Shown: positions 1 through 11,354, counted from the first letter of the stretch. The stretch: DNA of 64,000 nt from Agapetus fuscipes (GCA_951799405.1 OX637344.1:6572001-6636000); one strand, 5' to 3'. Notes: a model not told the origin generated them from the letters alone. A program made the numbers and translations.

Positions 1-1017
1 CATGCAAACTATGAAAATAGTACAGCATGTGTTCGTATTGATGATGAGTATAGTGAATGGTTTGAAGTTTTTAAGGGTGTAAGGCAAGGATGTGTGATGA
101 GCCCATGGCTATTTAACATAGTCATGGACAAGTGTGTTCGAGATGCTAGACTTGATGATTGTGGATTAATGATAGGAGAGAGCAAAGTGAGTGTTCTACT
201 GTATGCGGATGATGCTGTTCTTGTATCGGACTCAGCAGTAGAATTGCAAACGATGCTCTCTAGATTGAACGAAGCTCTGCTAGGTAATTATTTGAAATTG
301 AATGCAAGTAAGACGAAAGTTTTGATTTTTGAAAGAAATGAAGAAAATACGAACTACGAATTTAGAATAAACGGAATGAATGTTGATGTGGTAAATGAGT
401 TTGTATACTTGGGAAGTAAGTTTGAAAAAGATGGAAGAATGACAGGTGAACTTGAAAGAAGAGTAATGAAGGGCAGGTGTGTACTGGGTGCCACAGCTTG
501 TATCGCCAAAAATCAAAACATATCTAAAAATGCTCGATTGGCGGTACGCAGTGGCATACTTTTACCCACCTTGATGTATGGAAGCGAGGCCTGGACGGTG
601 AATGAAAGTGAAATTAGTAAAGTCCATACTGTTGAAATGGACTTTCTAAGAAGTATGATTGGGAAAAAACGGAGTGACAGGGTGAGGAATGATTTTGTAA
701 GAAAAGAATGTGGTGCAAAAGAAAGTGTGAAAGTGAAGATTAAAAGAAGTTTGTTAAGATGGTTTGGGCATATGGAGAGAATGAATGAGGAAAGACTGAC
801 GAAGAAAGTATATGTTGGTAGAATAGATGGATGTCGTGGTAGAGGAAGACCGAGAAAGGTATGGATGGACCAAATATCCGAAATTGCGAATGAATGGAAT
901 ATCCAGAGTCATAATAAAGGAAGAGCTTGTATGAAGAAGGTTATGACTCTGGAGGAAATGAAAGAAGTATGCAAGGATAGAAAGAAATGGCGGTTGATCT
1001 GTGATGTTGGCGGCTAG
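1..1017 (+). CDS. RTE-like non-LTR retrotransposon reverse transcriptase, 3' half (partial)
   Basis: The frame is open from base 1, so the gene starts outside the window. The first residues contain the RT motif GVRQGCVMSPWLFN, followed by the catalytic YADD box (codons near 199-210) and the thumb. The C-terminal region has the features LLRWFGHMERM and GRGRPRKVW that are seen in RTE-type and related LINE polyproteins, and the frame ends at a TAG at 1015-1017. A start at 94 would use GTG in the middle of the RT domain and is not a real start. The enzyme copies LINE RNA into nicked target DNA. No stop or frameshift is visible in the part present, so this copy may be young. The assignment to RTE rather than another apurinic-endonuclease clade is an inference; the endonuclease domain lies outside the window. 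Confidence 0.85.
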   Translation, partial: HANYENSTACVRIDDEYSEWFEVFKGVRQGCVMSPWLFNIVMDKCVRDARLDDCGLMIGESKVSVLLYADDAVLVSDSAVELQTMLSRLNEALLGNYLKLNASKTKVLIFERNEENTNYEFRINGMNVDVVNEFVYLGSKFEKDGRMTGELERRVMKGRCVLGATACIAKNQNISKNARLAVRSGILLPTLMYGSEAWTVNESEISKVHTVEMDFLRSMIGKKRSDRVRNDFVRKECGAKESVKVKIKRSLLRWFGHMERMNEERLTKKVYVGRIDGCRGRGRPRKVWMDQISEIANEWNIQSHNKGRACMKKVMTLEEMKEVCKDRKKWRLICDVGG

Positions 1018-1385
1018 GGTTTGTTAAAGTGAAATTGGTTTTATGATTTAGTTTTTTATGTCTATGTATATATTGTAATTTTTATTCTTTGATTTAAAAA
1101 AATTTAATTTGTCATGTATGTTCCTTGACTTATAGGTTGTTTATGCGGCTGACCACCCATAATATAAAAATTGGTTCACTTTGCCAATGTCACCCCTGTT
1201 TCAGGGAAGGACGGCAAGAGTTGCAAGGCTTATGTTCATTTGAGATTGGGTTTTTATATTGTAGGTCCACATGCGACATGTGTTAGCGCGAAATTATACG
1301 TATGTCTGCTTGTGGGAATGCATTTAGTATGAATCTTAAGTGATATATATCTTTGCAGCTTAGATTAGATTAGATTAGATTAGCT
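1018..1385 (+). mobile_element. 3' UTR and tail of the RTE-like LINE
   Basis: The segment runs from the RT stop codon to a short tandem tail (TAGAT repeated from about 1362). A copy at 57905-58290 on the minus strand contains the same order of ORF end, spacer and tail, and the copy at 10615-11050 also joins an ORF end to this tail. This shows that the 250-bp repeat from about 1127 to 1385, scattered through the window, is the LINE's own 3' end. Ending in a short tandem repeat rather than poly(A) fits RTE elements. Confidence 0.8.
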
Positions 1386-1479
1386 GCACTCGACTTTCAT
1401 GCTTCAGTAAAACCATAAAAGGTGTTTGCATAGCTTTTTCTGTACCTATCTTTAATCTTAATATAAATGACTTATTTAT

Positions 1480-1740
1480 AGTGGATTGATGATAGAGAGC
1501 AAAGTGAGTGTTCTACTGTATGCAGATGATGCAGTTCTTGTATCTGATTCAGCAGTAGATTTGCAAACAATGCTCTCAAAAGTTGCAGGGCTTTTGTTTA
1601 TTTGAGATAAAATTTTGATGTTGTAAGTCCACATGAGGCATGTTTAAGCGCGAACTTATACGTGTCTGCTTTTGGGCAGATAAATAAATTATGAATCTAA
1701 AATGTGAAAATATCTTTGCAACTTTGATAATATAGGTATA
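1480..1740 (+). mobile_element. Internally deleted RTE-like LINE copy
   Basis: Bases 1480-1577 repeat the YADD-coding stretch seen at about 160-258. The sequence then jumps at 1577/1578 straight into the LINE 3' tail, corresponding to about 1210 of the first copy. About 950 bp of RT C-terminus and 3' UTR are missing. It lies less than 100 bp downstream of the longer copy and in the same orientation. Confidence 0.75.
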
Positions 1741-1882
1741 ATTTTTTTATGAATCAAATTCGTAAAATGCAACGCTTGGTCTATTTTATCTAGCATCGTT
1801 TCTTTTCGTGGACGCTAGTGATGGGATTATAATTTACAATAATAATTACAGGAATCTGTTTAACGACTGTTACGATGATTGT

Positions 1883-2000
1883 TAGGGATGGGCGCAGCGC
1901 GGGTAGCAGTGACAGCCATACGTGTTACCTGTCCCGGTATACCTGCTACCTGTCACGATATACCTGCTACCACAGGCATGCAACTTAAATTCTAGGGCGG
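1883..2000. repeat. Possible hAT-like MITE end with 21-bp direct repeats
   Basis: The segment begins TAGGGATGGGC, the same terminus as the short hAT-like MITE at 6278-6401. It contains two near-identical 21-bp units starting TACCTGTC (about 1925-1966). No matching opposite terminus was found, so this is only a possible broken copy. Confidence 0.35.
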
Positions 2001-3540
2001 TGAACTGGGAATAACCTGGGTGTCATAGTGAAAGGGTGACAGGTCTTGCACGCAATCGAGTTTTTTCACAATAAATTTATGGGTTAAAGGAAACATACAT
2101 GCATTTATAACTGCGGGGTATAGTTTCGCGGTATGGCTACTTAACTCGTGTACGTTGGTGGAATTTACAATTGCAGTATTTTATTTATTTACAGAACTAA
2201 TGATTTTTTTTATATAGTCAACTGAATATCAAAAGGTGTACATATATTTTTTTGTAATGAATCATTTAAAGCCACGAATGTCATAAACTAAAAGTGAAGC
2301 AAACAATATAAAGTATTCTCAGGGCATTCATAAATGAGAAAATTAAATATTAAAACTCGAAAAAATGAAAATTATTTGTAACATTTCAATAAAAATCACT
2401 TTATGAAACATGCTTTTGAAGTACAATTTCTCTATGAGCCTGAAAAAATATTTAATAAAAAATACACATATCAACTGTGCATCTATGTATGTATGTATCT
2501 GAATAAAAAATCTAATAAATTTGTCTACATGGTTATTTACTGAAAAATCATAACATTAATGCTGGTCACGTATTGCACCCTCCGCTTGACTACGCTGGAC
2601 TAAAGTGTTGTTATTATTATTAGTACCTATATATGTTCATTAGTAAATATTTAGTTAAGTAGCGTCTCGATCTTAAGACGCTATTCTTTCTCATGATACT
2701 CAAAATAGCGGTCACACGTGTTATCAGTTATTCACTATTCAGATATTTCACTCTCTCCACATCACTAGACGCCTAATGAGAGTGAATTCTTTCTCTGCAG
2801 GCGGCCCATCCATACATAATGCATCGCACACCGAGCTCGTACAACCGAAACAATGTTAATCGAGGCGCAGACGCGCTCGTTACAATTCCAGCTTTTTAAA
2901 TCGACTTTCAAACCGTGTAATACAAAAATAATACCAGCTTAACACACACAAAGAATCTAGGGAGTTATTGTCCAACCAATCTGAAAATAAAAAGCGTGGA
3001 ATACACTGATATCGGGGACGTGCAGGGCATTTCTAGCATGGTTAGGCACTTATATTGACTCATTGAACAAATCAGTTCAAGTTCATAGTAAAAAGCTATG
3101 TGCATGCTTTGAGTGTCATGTATAACTAGTGAAAATTAACAGTGTTACAAATAAGGAAAACCAGTTTTTCAAATTTAACTTTACGTAAAAATGTGTTTCT
3201 TTAAACAACACATGTACACATTAAGATGAACAAGAGTATCTATTATCATCATCATAAGTTCGACAGCCCTGGCTGAGCCTTGGCTTAATGCAGGATTCTC
3301 TATTAACATCTATATAAGGATTTCATTCACTTCCGGAGTCTACAGAGAGACTTCTGATACATCAGAGCGAGAGCCATCAGGGATCACGGGGGTCATGATA
3401 TCGCAAATTAAAACTATAATTATAGCGTAATATGAAATATTGATTAAAGCAGGCGCCACTTGAGCCTTACTCAGAAATGCCGACAAAATAATTATTTATC
3501 AGTACCACGACATAAAACATTCGCATTAAATCTAAAATGT
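2001..3540. other. AT-rich intergenic DNA, no gene seen
   Basis: No convincing coding sequence. There is a small hairpin near 2660-2690 (AGCGTCT paired with AGACGCT). A CpG-richer patch lies at about 2800-2890. A sequence near 3240-3420 begins with ATC triplets and may be the 3' end of an old minus-strand LINE. Confidence 0.5.
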
Positions 3541-3551
3541 ATGGAATATTT

Positions 3552-3655
3552 GACGGCACCCCTAGCGAGTGGTACTTTTATACAATTTAATGGTTTACGC
3601 AATCGAGGGGAGTTCATGTAATATTTTGTACTCAAGGGTTTACAACTTAGGGTTG
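3552..3655. repeat. MITE-1 family fragment
   Basis: This contains the family signature GGTTTACGCAATCGAGGGG also seen in the palindromic copies at 30191-30337 and 53892-54031. Only one arm is well preserved. Confidence 0.5.
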
Positions 3656-3876
3656 TTTCAGACTTGTGCGCTAAACTTGCACGGCCTTATTTGGAGTGGC
3701 AGAGTTGGCCTAGCGAACTTATTCAGATTCATAGTTCAGACTAGCCCATTTCATTCAAGTTCTAAGTTGAAATCGGTAGAAGCTTTATCTCCTTGTACCT
3801 ACAAAGTAACGCCAAAACACGTAACTGAACTGCACATATAGATCAACTATATACGCATATCTCTCCATCTATTCTC

Positions 3877-4330
3877 TTAATCTTGTTCCTCAATGCTGAG
3901 GGCTGTGGCTCTTGTGGAAGCAACCACTCTTCTCCAGTTCTCTCTTGACTGTGCTGCCTGTAGCGCTCCAACCACCGAGGTGCCTGCTGCTGTCTTAACT
4001 TGATCGGTCCATCGCGTGTGGGATCTTCTTCTTCGTCTCTTCCCCTCCAAGCCAACAATCGCAACCAGTCGTTCCAAGCTATCCTCCTTGCCACGGACAA
4101 CGCGTCCGAAGAACTGAAGAATACGGCGTGTACATATATTGGACAGAGTCAAGCCATCCAAACGTAGCTCCCGACGAACGGACTCGTTGGTACGTCTAGC
4201 TGTCCATGGGATTCGGAGCATGCGTCTCCAGTAACACATTTCGAAAGCATAATTTTTTCTCCTTTCTGCTGCTTTTATGGTCCATGTTTCAGCAGTATAG
4301 AGAAAAATAGAGCGAACCAGACTACTGAAA
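3877..4330 (-). mobile_element. Non-LTR retrotransposon C-terminal coding remnant
   Basis: The minus-strand reading frame contains the peptide FEMCYWRRMLRIPWT, then a basic GKRRRRRSHTRWTDQ-like segment. This is the C-terminal region found after RT in several LINE polyproteins (pattern YGAETWT, RRMLRIPWT, GRV). It is a different family from the element at 1-1017. The frame is open to a stop at 3877 but the RT core is absent, so it is a 5'-truncated dead copy. The upstream part of the same open frame (to 4491) has no recognisable RT sequence. Confidence 0.75.
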
Positions 4331-5069
4331 ACCACATAGATATATGCATATGAATCGAAGGAAAAGAAGTGTTGAGACTTGAAATTTGGTTCTTTTTGAC
4401 TCCTTGTTGAATAAACCAAGACCACATTGCGTGATCCTTTCGTATGAGGAGATTCAGTTAGTATGTACGAGTATGTGAAGACGTTGTCCATTGACTAAGT
4501 GCCGGCGCCTAACCAGATTCCTGTGGTGAAGATGCGGTCTGGAGGCTGAACTATGCAAAAAATATGCAAATGCAGCAACACATTTAAATGATAATGAACC
4601 TGAAATACCGGGAAATAAAACAACAATAAAGATGCAACGTAAAGTCCTGCATGTTTTTATCACTTAATCTTAATGCATTATGAACACACGTAATAAGTTA
4701 AACATACTTTGAATTTTACAAAAACCGTGTTGAAAATTAAAAGTCGGAACATAATACACTCCGCACAAATACCACAGTCAAAAAAATACGTGATGTCACT
4801 TTACTGATCTAGACACAGGACAGAGAGTCATAACTTCAATACAAAATAATACAGGTAGTTAAAACGACCATAAGGCGCTACTAACTTCTTCTTCTTTTGG
4901 TGTCACTTCTATCGAAGACCGACGATCATCATCTCCATTTTGACCTTGGATTCTGTGACTTACTGATATTAGCAGAACCATCAACTTCATACGTTTCATA
5001 GTGCTGTTAGATATTTAAAAAATCCCTGATTATTGGGAATCCATTTTTTTGTTACCATGGGTGATATTA
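4331..5069. other. Intergenic DNA, no gene seen
   Basis: AT-rich sequence with no coding signal. A stretch near 4885-4990 starts with a TTCTTCTTC run and may be the 3' end of an old minus-strand retroelement. This is unproven. Confidence 0.4.
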
Positions 5070-5406
5070 CATAAAAACGCAAAACGCAACTTAGTTACAC
5101 ATTTAGTGTAACTTCTTGCCGCGTTATCCCCGAAAGGGTCGCATGTGGCGAGTTGAACCTATTTATTTTTACAGGTAAGGGGGCCGGCCTTACGCCAACC
5201 ACTTCAGTTGAAGTAGAGGTTTTCCAGCTCCCGAGAGTGCTGGTACTCATTTCTTGTGAAGGCTGAGTAAACCTTGCCGGTATTTTATTTTGGGGTTTGA
5301 AATAAACACCGAAACGGGAAATCATTTCTGACACCCTCGGTGGGATTCGAACCCGAGCTTTCGGCATGGAATGCAAGCACTCTACCACCTGAGCTATCGA
5401 CCGGAC
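5070..5406 (-). mobile_element. SINE-alpha, near full-length tRNA-derived SINE
   Basis: Read on the minus strand it begins with a tRNA-like head: box A-like GATAGCTCAGGTGGTAGAG and box B GGTTCGAATCCC. A conserved body follows (TTTACTCAGCCTTCACAAG, then CTTCAACTGAAGTGG), ending in GAAGTTACACTAAATGTG. At least ten other copies occur in this window. The head cannot form a complete tRNA, so this is a pol III-type retroposon and not a tRNA gene. Confidence 0.85.
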
Positions 5407-5964
5407 ATAGCCGGAAGATATTTTGATTGCACCGAGTCCATTAATCTTAAATGAAAAACAGAGAGTTTAGTGTACGATTGATTCTGAATAACATTGTTAG
5501 ACTATGGAGTCAGAAAGTCGCGACTAAATGGAGTCAGAAATAATCTATGCAGAGTATAATCTGAGGAATGTGCTGTGTTATAATTGTAGGAACAAGTATA
5601 CGGCGGTTTGAGTAAATGGAATTAATTGCGGGCCCTTGACGACGAAGCGCGAACACCAGGAAATTAAATGCAATCAAAGTCAGCTACTCAGAGAAAAAGA
5701 AGATGACAAAATGATTCTAGGCACCCTTAGGCTGTACCTACAAGGAGCTGGCGCCACTTTAGCATGAGGTTTGCACTTTAAATGACAGAGATAAAGTTGT
5801 GATGCCACGCGGCAGGTTTGCTAGGGAAGGGCAAACAAATATGTTGTTATTGGTTGGTCAGTACCGTAGTCCCAAACAAGTACAAGTATATGACGTTTAC
5901 AAGACGAGAAAAAGTTGTAAATTCACATTTGTGCCGAGTCCACATTTGAAAAATTTTTGAACCT
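5407..5964. other. Intergenic DNA with a low-copy dispersed repeat
   Basis: No gene is seen. Bases about 5780-5950 resemble 10355-10515 and part of 24045-24110 (shared words such as GGCTGCTAGGG or GGTTTGCTAGGG next to ACG-rich words). This points to an unnamed dispersed repeat. Confidence 0.4.
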
Positions 5965-6016
5965 ACTTTTATAGTATGGGTGGTCAGTCTCATACCAACC
6001 TGTAAGTCAAGGAACT
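5965..6016 (-). mobile_element. RTE-tail fragment, 5' part only
   Basis: The minus strand reads from CCTTGACTTACAGGTTGG to CCCATACTATAAAA, the first 50 bases of the 250-bp LINE tail. The rest is missing. Confidence 0.7.
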
Positions 6017-6127
6017 CTGAATATCCAATTTATTTGCTATTTCAGGATTTTTCTCCATCTATTCCATTCGCGGTTTTTCTGTACCACATCAGCAACATTA
6101 CCCATCTTTTTTTGCAACATATACTAT

Positions 6128-6857
6128 CAGGGTTGGGTAACGACACGTCGAAAATTATATTCGACACGTCACGTCGAAAATACGTGTCGAATATGTCGAA
6201 AACGTCGAAAAATTGCGGGCTTAAAACATTTTGTTCAAATCTTAATGAATATGCCAACTGGAAATTTGTACCTACACTAGGGATGGGCAAATGAAAAAAA
6301 AATATCGATATATATCGAACGATATTTTTAAACACTATCGAAATACATCGAGGAAAAAATATCGGTACTTTTGATATATCGATATATTTCGCCCATCCCT
6401 AACCTACACAATGTTGTAGAATTTCTTTACTTTTATCTAGGTAAAACAACTGATCTGACCAGCTATCATTACAGTGTTTAACTGTATAGTATCTATTTTA
6501 TCAAATTGATTGACATGCCCTTTGTCAAACTGGCATGAGTTAGCTGTGTGTTTGAGTTTATTGAATACTTTGTTTTAGCCTAGGTCAGGTTATTAAGTAG
6601 AATTAATATATAAATGGTGCTGTTAACTTGTACCTAATGTAGATGTAGCATGTAAGAGAAAGACAATAAAAGAGGAAACAACACATTATGTCACTAAATA
6701 TGTATTTCCCTTCATTCCTACCTGAACTCCACTCACTAGTAATTTTCGACGTGTCGTTTATGTCGTAAATTCGAATTTACGACGTGTATATTCGACGCGT
6801 CAAATACTAGGTATAATACTCATTTTCGACGTCAAGTATTATACCTACCCAACCCTG
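6128..6857. mobile_element. hAT-like non-autonomous element with 8-bp TSD
   Basis: The termini are CAGGGTTGGGTA and its inverse TACCCAACCCTG. They are flanked by a perfect 8-bp duplication, TATACTAT, at 6120-6127 and 6858-6865. CAG-type termini with 8-bp duplications are diagnostic of hAT transposons. The element is 730 bp and encodes no transposase. GTCGAA and TTCGAC words are clustered next to both ends. It carries a second MITE inside it (6278-6401). Confidence 0.9.
6278..6401. mobile_element. Nested 124-bp hAT-like MITE with 8-bp TSD
   Basis: The ends are TAGGGATGGGC and GCCCATCCCTA, flanked by a perfect 8-bp duplication ACCTACAC at 6270-6277 and 6402-6409. The interior is rich in TATCGATA-type palindromes. 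It was inserted into the older hAT-like element at 6128-6857. Confidence 0.88.
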
Positions 6858-6867
6858 TATACTATAA

Positions 6868-7000
6868 TTCATTCTCTCTACATGCCCAAATCATTTTAAT
6901 AGACGTATTTTTATCTTCACTGTTTTCAAAAATTTATCTTCTAACCAAATCATTCCTCACCCTATCACTCCATTTTTCCCAATCATACTTTTTAGATCGT
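6868..7000 (-). mobile_element. RTE-like LINE coding fragment
   Basis: The minus strand matches bases about 655-785 of the RT gene at the left edge (ATGATTGGGAAAAA, then a GAGAGAATGAAT end). It is interrupted by substitutions and is not translatable. Confidence 0.75.
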
Positions 7001-7673
7001 ACATTTCTACCGAAAGGATTTTATTCGCTTCAGCGAACGTTGCAACATGACGCACAAAAAACGTTGACGATTAGCATGATTAAAATTTCACAAACTTTGC
7101 ATTTTAAATGCACAAAGCACATATCAATTTCTTGTTATGTAAGTTTTCAACACAAGTCGGCCTTTTGCAGCACGCACACCACTCTCAGTTTAATAAAAAC
7201 ATGAATTTATGATTAAAATTGCTAATCCAACGCGTCATGTGGCTTGTATCGGCTTCTCCACTCAACCAACTACTTCGCTACATGGAATAGATTAAAGATT
7301 GTGTTGAACAATATTCTACATGACTTTCATTCAATAGAAATTAGAAATTCACTACGTCAAATGGCAGGTTGTAAGATAAGACAACTGCGAAACAAGTCAA
7401 ATTCATGCTATTATAGTTTTAGGGTTAATGGAAAGTGAAACCAAAAAAAAAACACTTAGCTTTATTTAAAAAGTTTTACATAAATTTTTACACATAATTT
7501 ATTTTAAAGGTTTATGGTCAACTCTTGAATGAATGGCTGACTTATGCAACTTTACCCTCTAAAGCGAATCATTCCTTTTATAAGTTTTTTTGTATTGCCA
7601 GAAAGGTCTATTTTTCCTTCAATAATTTTCTAAAAATGATCTCATTACTGTAATAAATATATTTTTGTAATTA
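7001..7673. other. AT-rich intergenic DNA
   Basis: No coding or repeat signature was recognised. Short open frames here lack any recognisable domain. Confidence 0.4.
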
Positions 7674-7916
7674 GACATCTTATCTCATCTCGGTTTGTTT
7701 CTTGACACATTTTAGGCATCTTATCTTATTAAGTATATCATCATAGTAAGAAACTTATCTGATTAAATAAAAATTAAAAGCTAATCTCCTTTAGTATTCT
7801 GTCTCATTGAGTATCTTATCTTATTAAGCATATCATTTCATTATGAATTTTATCTCATTAAATATCTAAGCTCATTATGAATCGCAGCTCATAAATAATT
7901 TTATCTCATCAAAGAT
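7674..7916. repeat. Degenerate satellite-like tandem array, cluster 1
   Basis: Many diverged copies of a word near ATCTTATCTCATTAAGTAT recur every 20-30 bp. The same array type recurs at 9688-9816. Confidence 0.6.
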
Positions 7917-8647
7917 GGTATCACTATAAGTACAATTTTTGAGTATCAGTTATAAGAAATTATTTCTGACTCCTTTTGTGGTGATTGAGCACTATCCCTT
8001 TGGCATGAAACGCAAGCATTCTTCCAACTAAACAATCTATCTATTTAAAAATAATTATATTTGTGCATATAAACAACAGTTTAAATCTTTAATAAGTCCT
8101 TCATTTAAAATCATACACGGCTCTATTGTTCATAAGTCGATTAATTTCTAGAATTGTTCTGAATCTCTTCGCATTCCACTTTAACCTAGTCGTTTAGTAA
8201 AATGGCGTTAACCTTCTTTTCTGTGAATGCAAAACCATGGCGTCTCTTTGACCATTTAAGCATAAAATCATTCCATTAACGGTTTCTTATAGATTTGAGC
8301 ATTTTAAACTACCCATAAGCCTCGCTTAAACCCGAGTTTAAGTTAACAGCTATGTGCTAATACTAGTATACTTACAGGTAACAACTTGGCGTTCAAAACG
8401 ATTCACTTGAATGTCAGTTATTACTGAGATGAGGTATATTCACCATAAACCGTCACTTTTGCGTGTAGGTATGCCCATGGGAAGGATAAAAAAACATAGA
8501 TAAATTTTAAAGCAATAAAATTTGCTTTACTCACAGATTATTTTATCCAATGGGTTGACTAAATTTTCAACCAATATATTTTAAGTTCAAATCAGGCTAT
8601 AATCTAAAATCTAAATTGTAAGGATGTATTAACATTAAAAATTCAAA
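7917..8647. other. Intergenic DNA
   Basis: No gene is seen. The stretch near 7960-8040 carries degraded traces of the SINE-alpha body and head. Confidence 0.35.
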
Positions 8648-8735
8648 TCTAAATCTCAAACGAGCATAAACCCTGATACCTTTGCCGTCCTGCCTTGAAA
8701 TAAAGGTGACATTAGGAGAGTGAATAAATTTTTTC
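8648..8735 (-). mobile_element. Degraded RTE-tail fragment
   Basis: The minus strand retains the middle of the tail: CACTCTCCTAATGTCACC, a TTTCAAGGCAGGACGG-like core, and AATCTCAAATG-type words reversed. Divergence is high. Confidence 0.55.
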
Positions 8736-9687
8736 AGCATTTGTGGTATGCTTTACATGAATGTTTAAGTAAACCAATCCGAAAAAATACGTAATTAAAT
8801 ACAATACAATGACAATAATGACAAAATACAATCCAATAAAAAAAAATAACGATAGATATGATTGTGATGGTCTTCAAGATGAAATGGTCATGTTTTGGCC
8901 AAATGGCACATAATAAAAAAACTTAAAATAGAAACTGTGGAAGGTCTGAAGAATCTAGGTACGACCACAAGAGAAATGTTTACCATATGATCAATACCAA
9001 AGGAGTGGATGACTGTTGCTCAAGACAGATTCGATTGCATGCACGAATTATTGTTAGTGCTTATGTCTACCGCTGTAACACCCAAAGCTGTCATGCACAA
9101 ATGAATGTCTATGGTGGGATACATAATAGTAAATGGCTTTTCAATCATGCAAAACTAAATGGCGAACTTAAAAACGGTAAATGGGTCGAATAACTGTCAC
9201 TCACAATGACAGCACAAAAACAAGAAACGTCAAAAGTACTTAATAATATGTACTTGTAAAGTTGTAACACAGTTGTAGTTTATGGTTATTTTGTAGTAAT
9301 CATTTCTGACACGCGTGGACAAAATAGACAAATTGCTTTGGCGCCCTCAAGGTATTCTCATGTACATATAATATTGGATGCAAAAACATTTTAAATTCAT
9401 AGGCTATGCCTATAAAATTAACGTTTCAAGAAGTCTATGTTATGGTCTGTCGAAGTGAGCCTACCCTTTGACGAGCAGCTAAATCACGTTTTTTTGGGAC
9501 AGATATGTGATACTGGCCGCTTTTCCTTAGAGCAGGCATGTTAACACGGACAACAACATTTTTTTTTACATTCTAACAAAATATCGATGCAACCTTTTAA
9601 ATTTGACGATAATATTTGAAATCGAGTGCGTTTCTACCACCCCATCGACGATTTGAATTTGTATCTTAGCTAATTAAGTAATTTACC
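8736..9687. other. Intergenic DNA
   Basis: The open frame at 8987-9193 has no recognisable domain and no splice or start context that sets it apart. No other feature is supported. Confidence 0.4.
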
Positions 9688-9816
9688 CTCACAATATCTT
9701 ATCTTTTTTATCTTATCTCATTAAGTTATTTTAGGGGTAAGCCTCTTGTATCATTAGACATCTTATCTCATTTAGAATCTCATCTCATTAAGTATCTTAG
9801 CTCATCAATTAGTCGA
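9688..9816. repeat. Degenerate satellite-like tandem array, cluster 2
   Basis: Recurrent ATCTTATCTCATTAAGT-like units in the same orientation as the array at 7674-7916, 1.8 kb away. Confidence 0.55.
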
Positions 9817-10614
9817 CGATTTCAATTTGACAGTTATTTATGAAATTAAAATCAATTAAATGTTTTACGTAAAAAACGAATAAAAAGCTACATCTAAAGT
9901 AGAGATCAAATAAAAATCTACATAATGGACTGAAAAAACACAACACAACCTCCTAGAATGAGGGAAATAGATACTTTAATTGTGTTAGGTTAATAAGTGC
10001 TGATAAAATAATGTCCCGGCTTAAAATAAACATTATACTAAAATCGAAAGGTGGTGGCAATTAAGAAGATGTTGAAAGAATTACACCGTTCCCCTCAAAT
10101 AAAGACAAGATTATCTTAGGATGAAATCAGATTAAAGAGAAGCGCGTGCCTTCTTCAAGCTCTTTTCTTTCACAGCAATTAAATTAAACCATCTAATTAA
10201 GGCAAAGAATCATTAAAACCCGCCAACTGAAACTCTAAGCTACGTTGATATTGTAAATTTAAAAGAAGTCGATTGGATTATCTTTTTTGGCGTTTTGAAG
10301 TCACAAATTGTAATTCGTTTTTTGTTCTTTTGATGGTAAATGACAAGCTAAACAATGGACTCTGCACATGAATTGACGTAGACAATATTATGACGCATAA
10401 GGTCGGGTTGCTAGGGAAAACCAATATTTTATTATTGGTTGTTGTAGACGTTAGTCCTATTGAAGTGTAACGTTTGCCAGCCAACAACAAAACTCAAAAC
10501 TCAAATTTGTGCTAACCATTGACGAGAGAAAATAAAAAAAACAGAATTTCGGAAAACTGACTGATCACCAAAAAAAAAACTGTTAAGAAGTTAATACTAG
10601 GTACTTACATAGTG

Positions 10615-11050
10615 CCTTTAAATCTAAATCTAAGCTGCAAAGATATGTATCCTTTGAGATTCATATTAAATGCATTCCCACAAGCAGACACGCATAATTT
10701 TGCGCTCACACATGCCGCATGTGAACCTACAATATAAAAAAACCCAATCTCAAATGAACATAAGCCCTGCAACTCTTGCCGACCTTCCCTGAAACAGGGG
10801 TGACATTGGCAAAGTGAACCATTTTTTACAGTATGGGTAGTCAACCTCATACCAACCTATCAGTCAAGGAATACAAGCAATTAAATACATGCAAATATAT
10901 AAAACAAATAAACACTAAACAATTAAACAGTAAAAAATTAAACCTACAAAACATATTCTTTAAAAAAAAAAACAATTTAAAAGCCTCAGCTTTAACCGCC
11001 GGCATTACAGATCAACCGCCATTTCTTTCGGTCCTTGCATACTTCAAAAA
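10615..11050 (-). mobile_element. RTE-like LINE 3' end with ORF terminus
   Basis: On the minus strand the sequence starts with the last RT codons (GCAAGGACCGAAAGAAATGG) and passes through a spacer unlike that of the copy at the left edge. It then continues into the full 250-bp tail ending near AGCTTAGATTTAG. The different spacer suggests a second subfamily. Confidence 0.75.
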
Positions 11051-11224
11051 CAATATTTAACTGATCGCTGAACTTTGGTCATTTCCAGATAAACATAATT
11101 TGTATCTTATTTATCGACAAGATACAAGATATAGTTTTTTGTTCAGGTAATCTTCCGACACGACTTCGTTGTTCTTGCTTGTAACTCCATTGAATCAGTT
11201 TTTCATCTGCTCCTAAAGTAGGTA

Positions 11225-11350
11225 TCAGACTTCAACTTAAAACTCAACCATAGCGTTAACCAAAACATATAGAAAAACTGGAAGAGCACCTCTATTAAGC
11301 GTTTTAGTTTACATGTATTTTCGGTGAAACGCTATGTTTGTGTTTAAACC
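11225..11350. repeat. MITE-2 palindromic repeat copy
   Basis: Carries the family signature AACTCAACCATAGCGTTAACC at one end and GAAACGCTATGTTTG at the other, so the copy can fold back on itself. Related copies lie at 19368-19500, 20485-20612, 31262-31370 and 53565-53665. Confidence 0.55.
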
Positions 11351-11354
11351 TGGA

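Noticed and set aside
5331..5404. Possible tRNA gene (box A and box B) on the minus strand
   Set aside because: It is the head of a repeated SINE; no acceptor stem closure, and the same head recurs in SINE copies with a common body.
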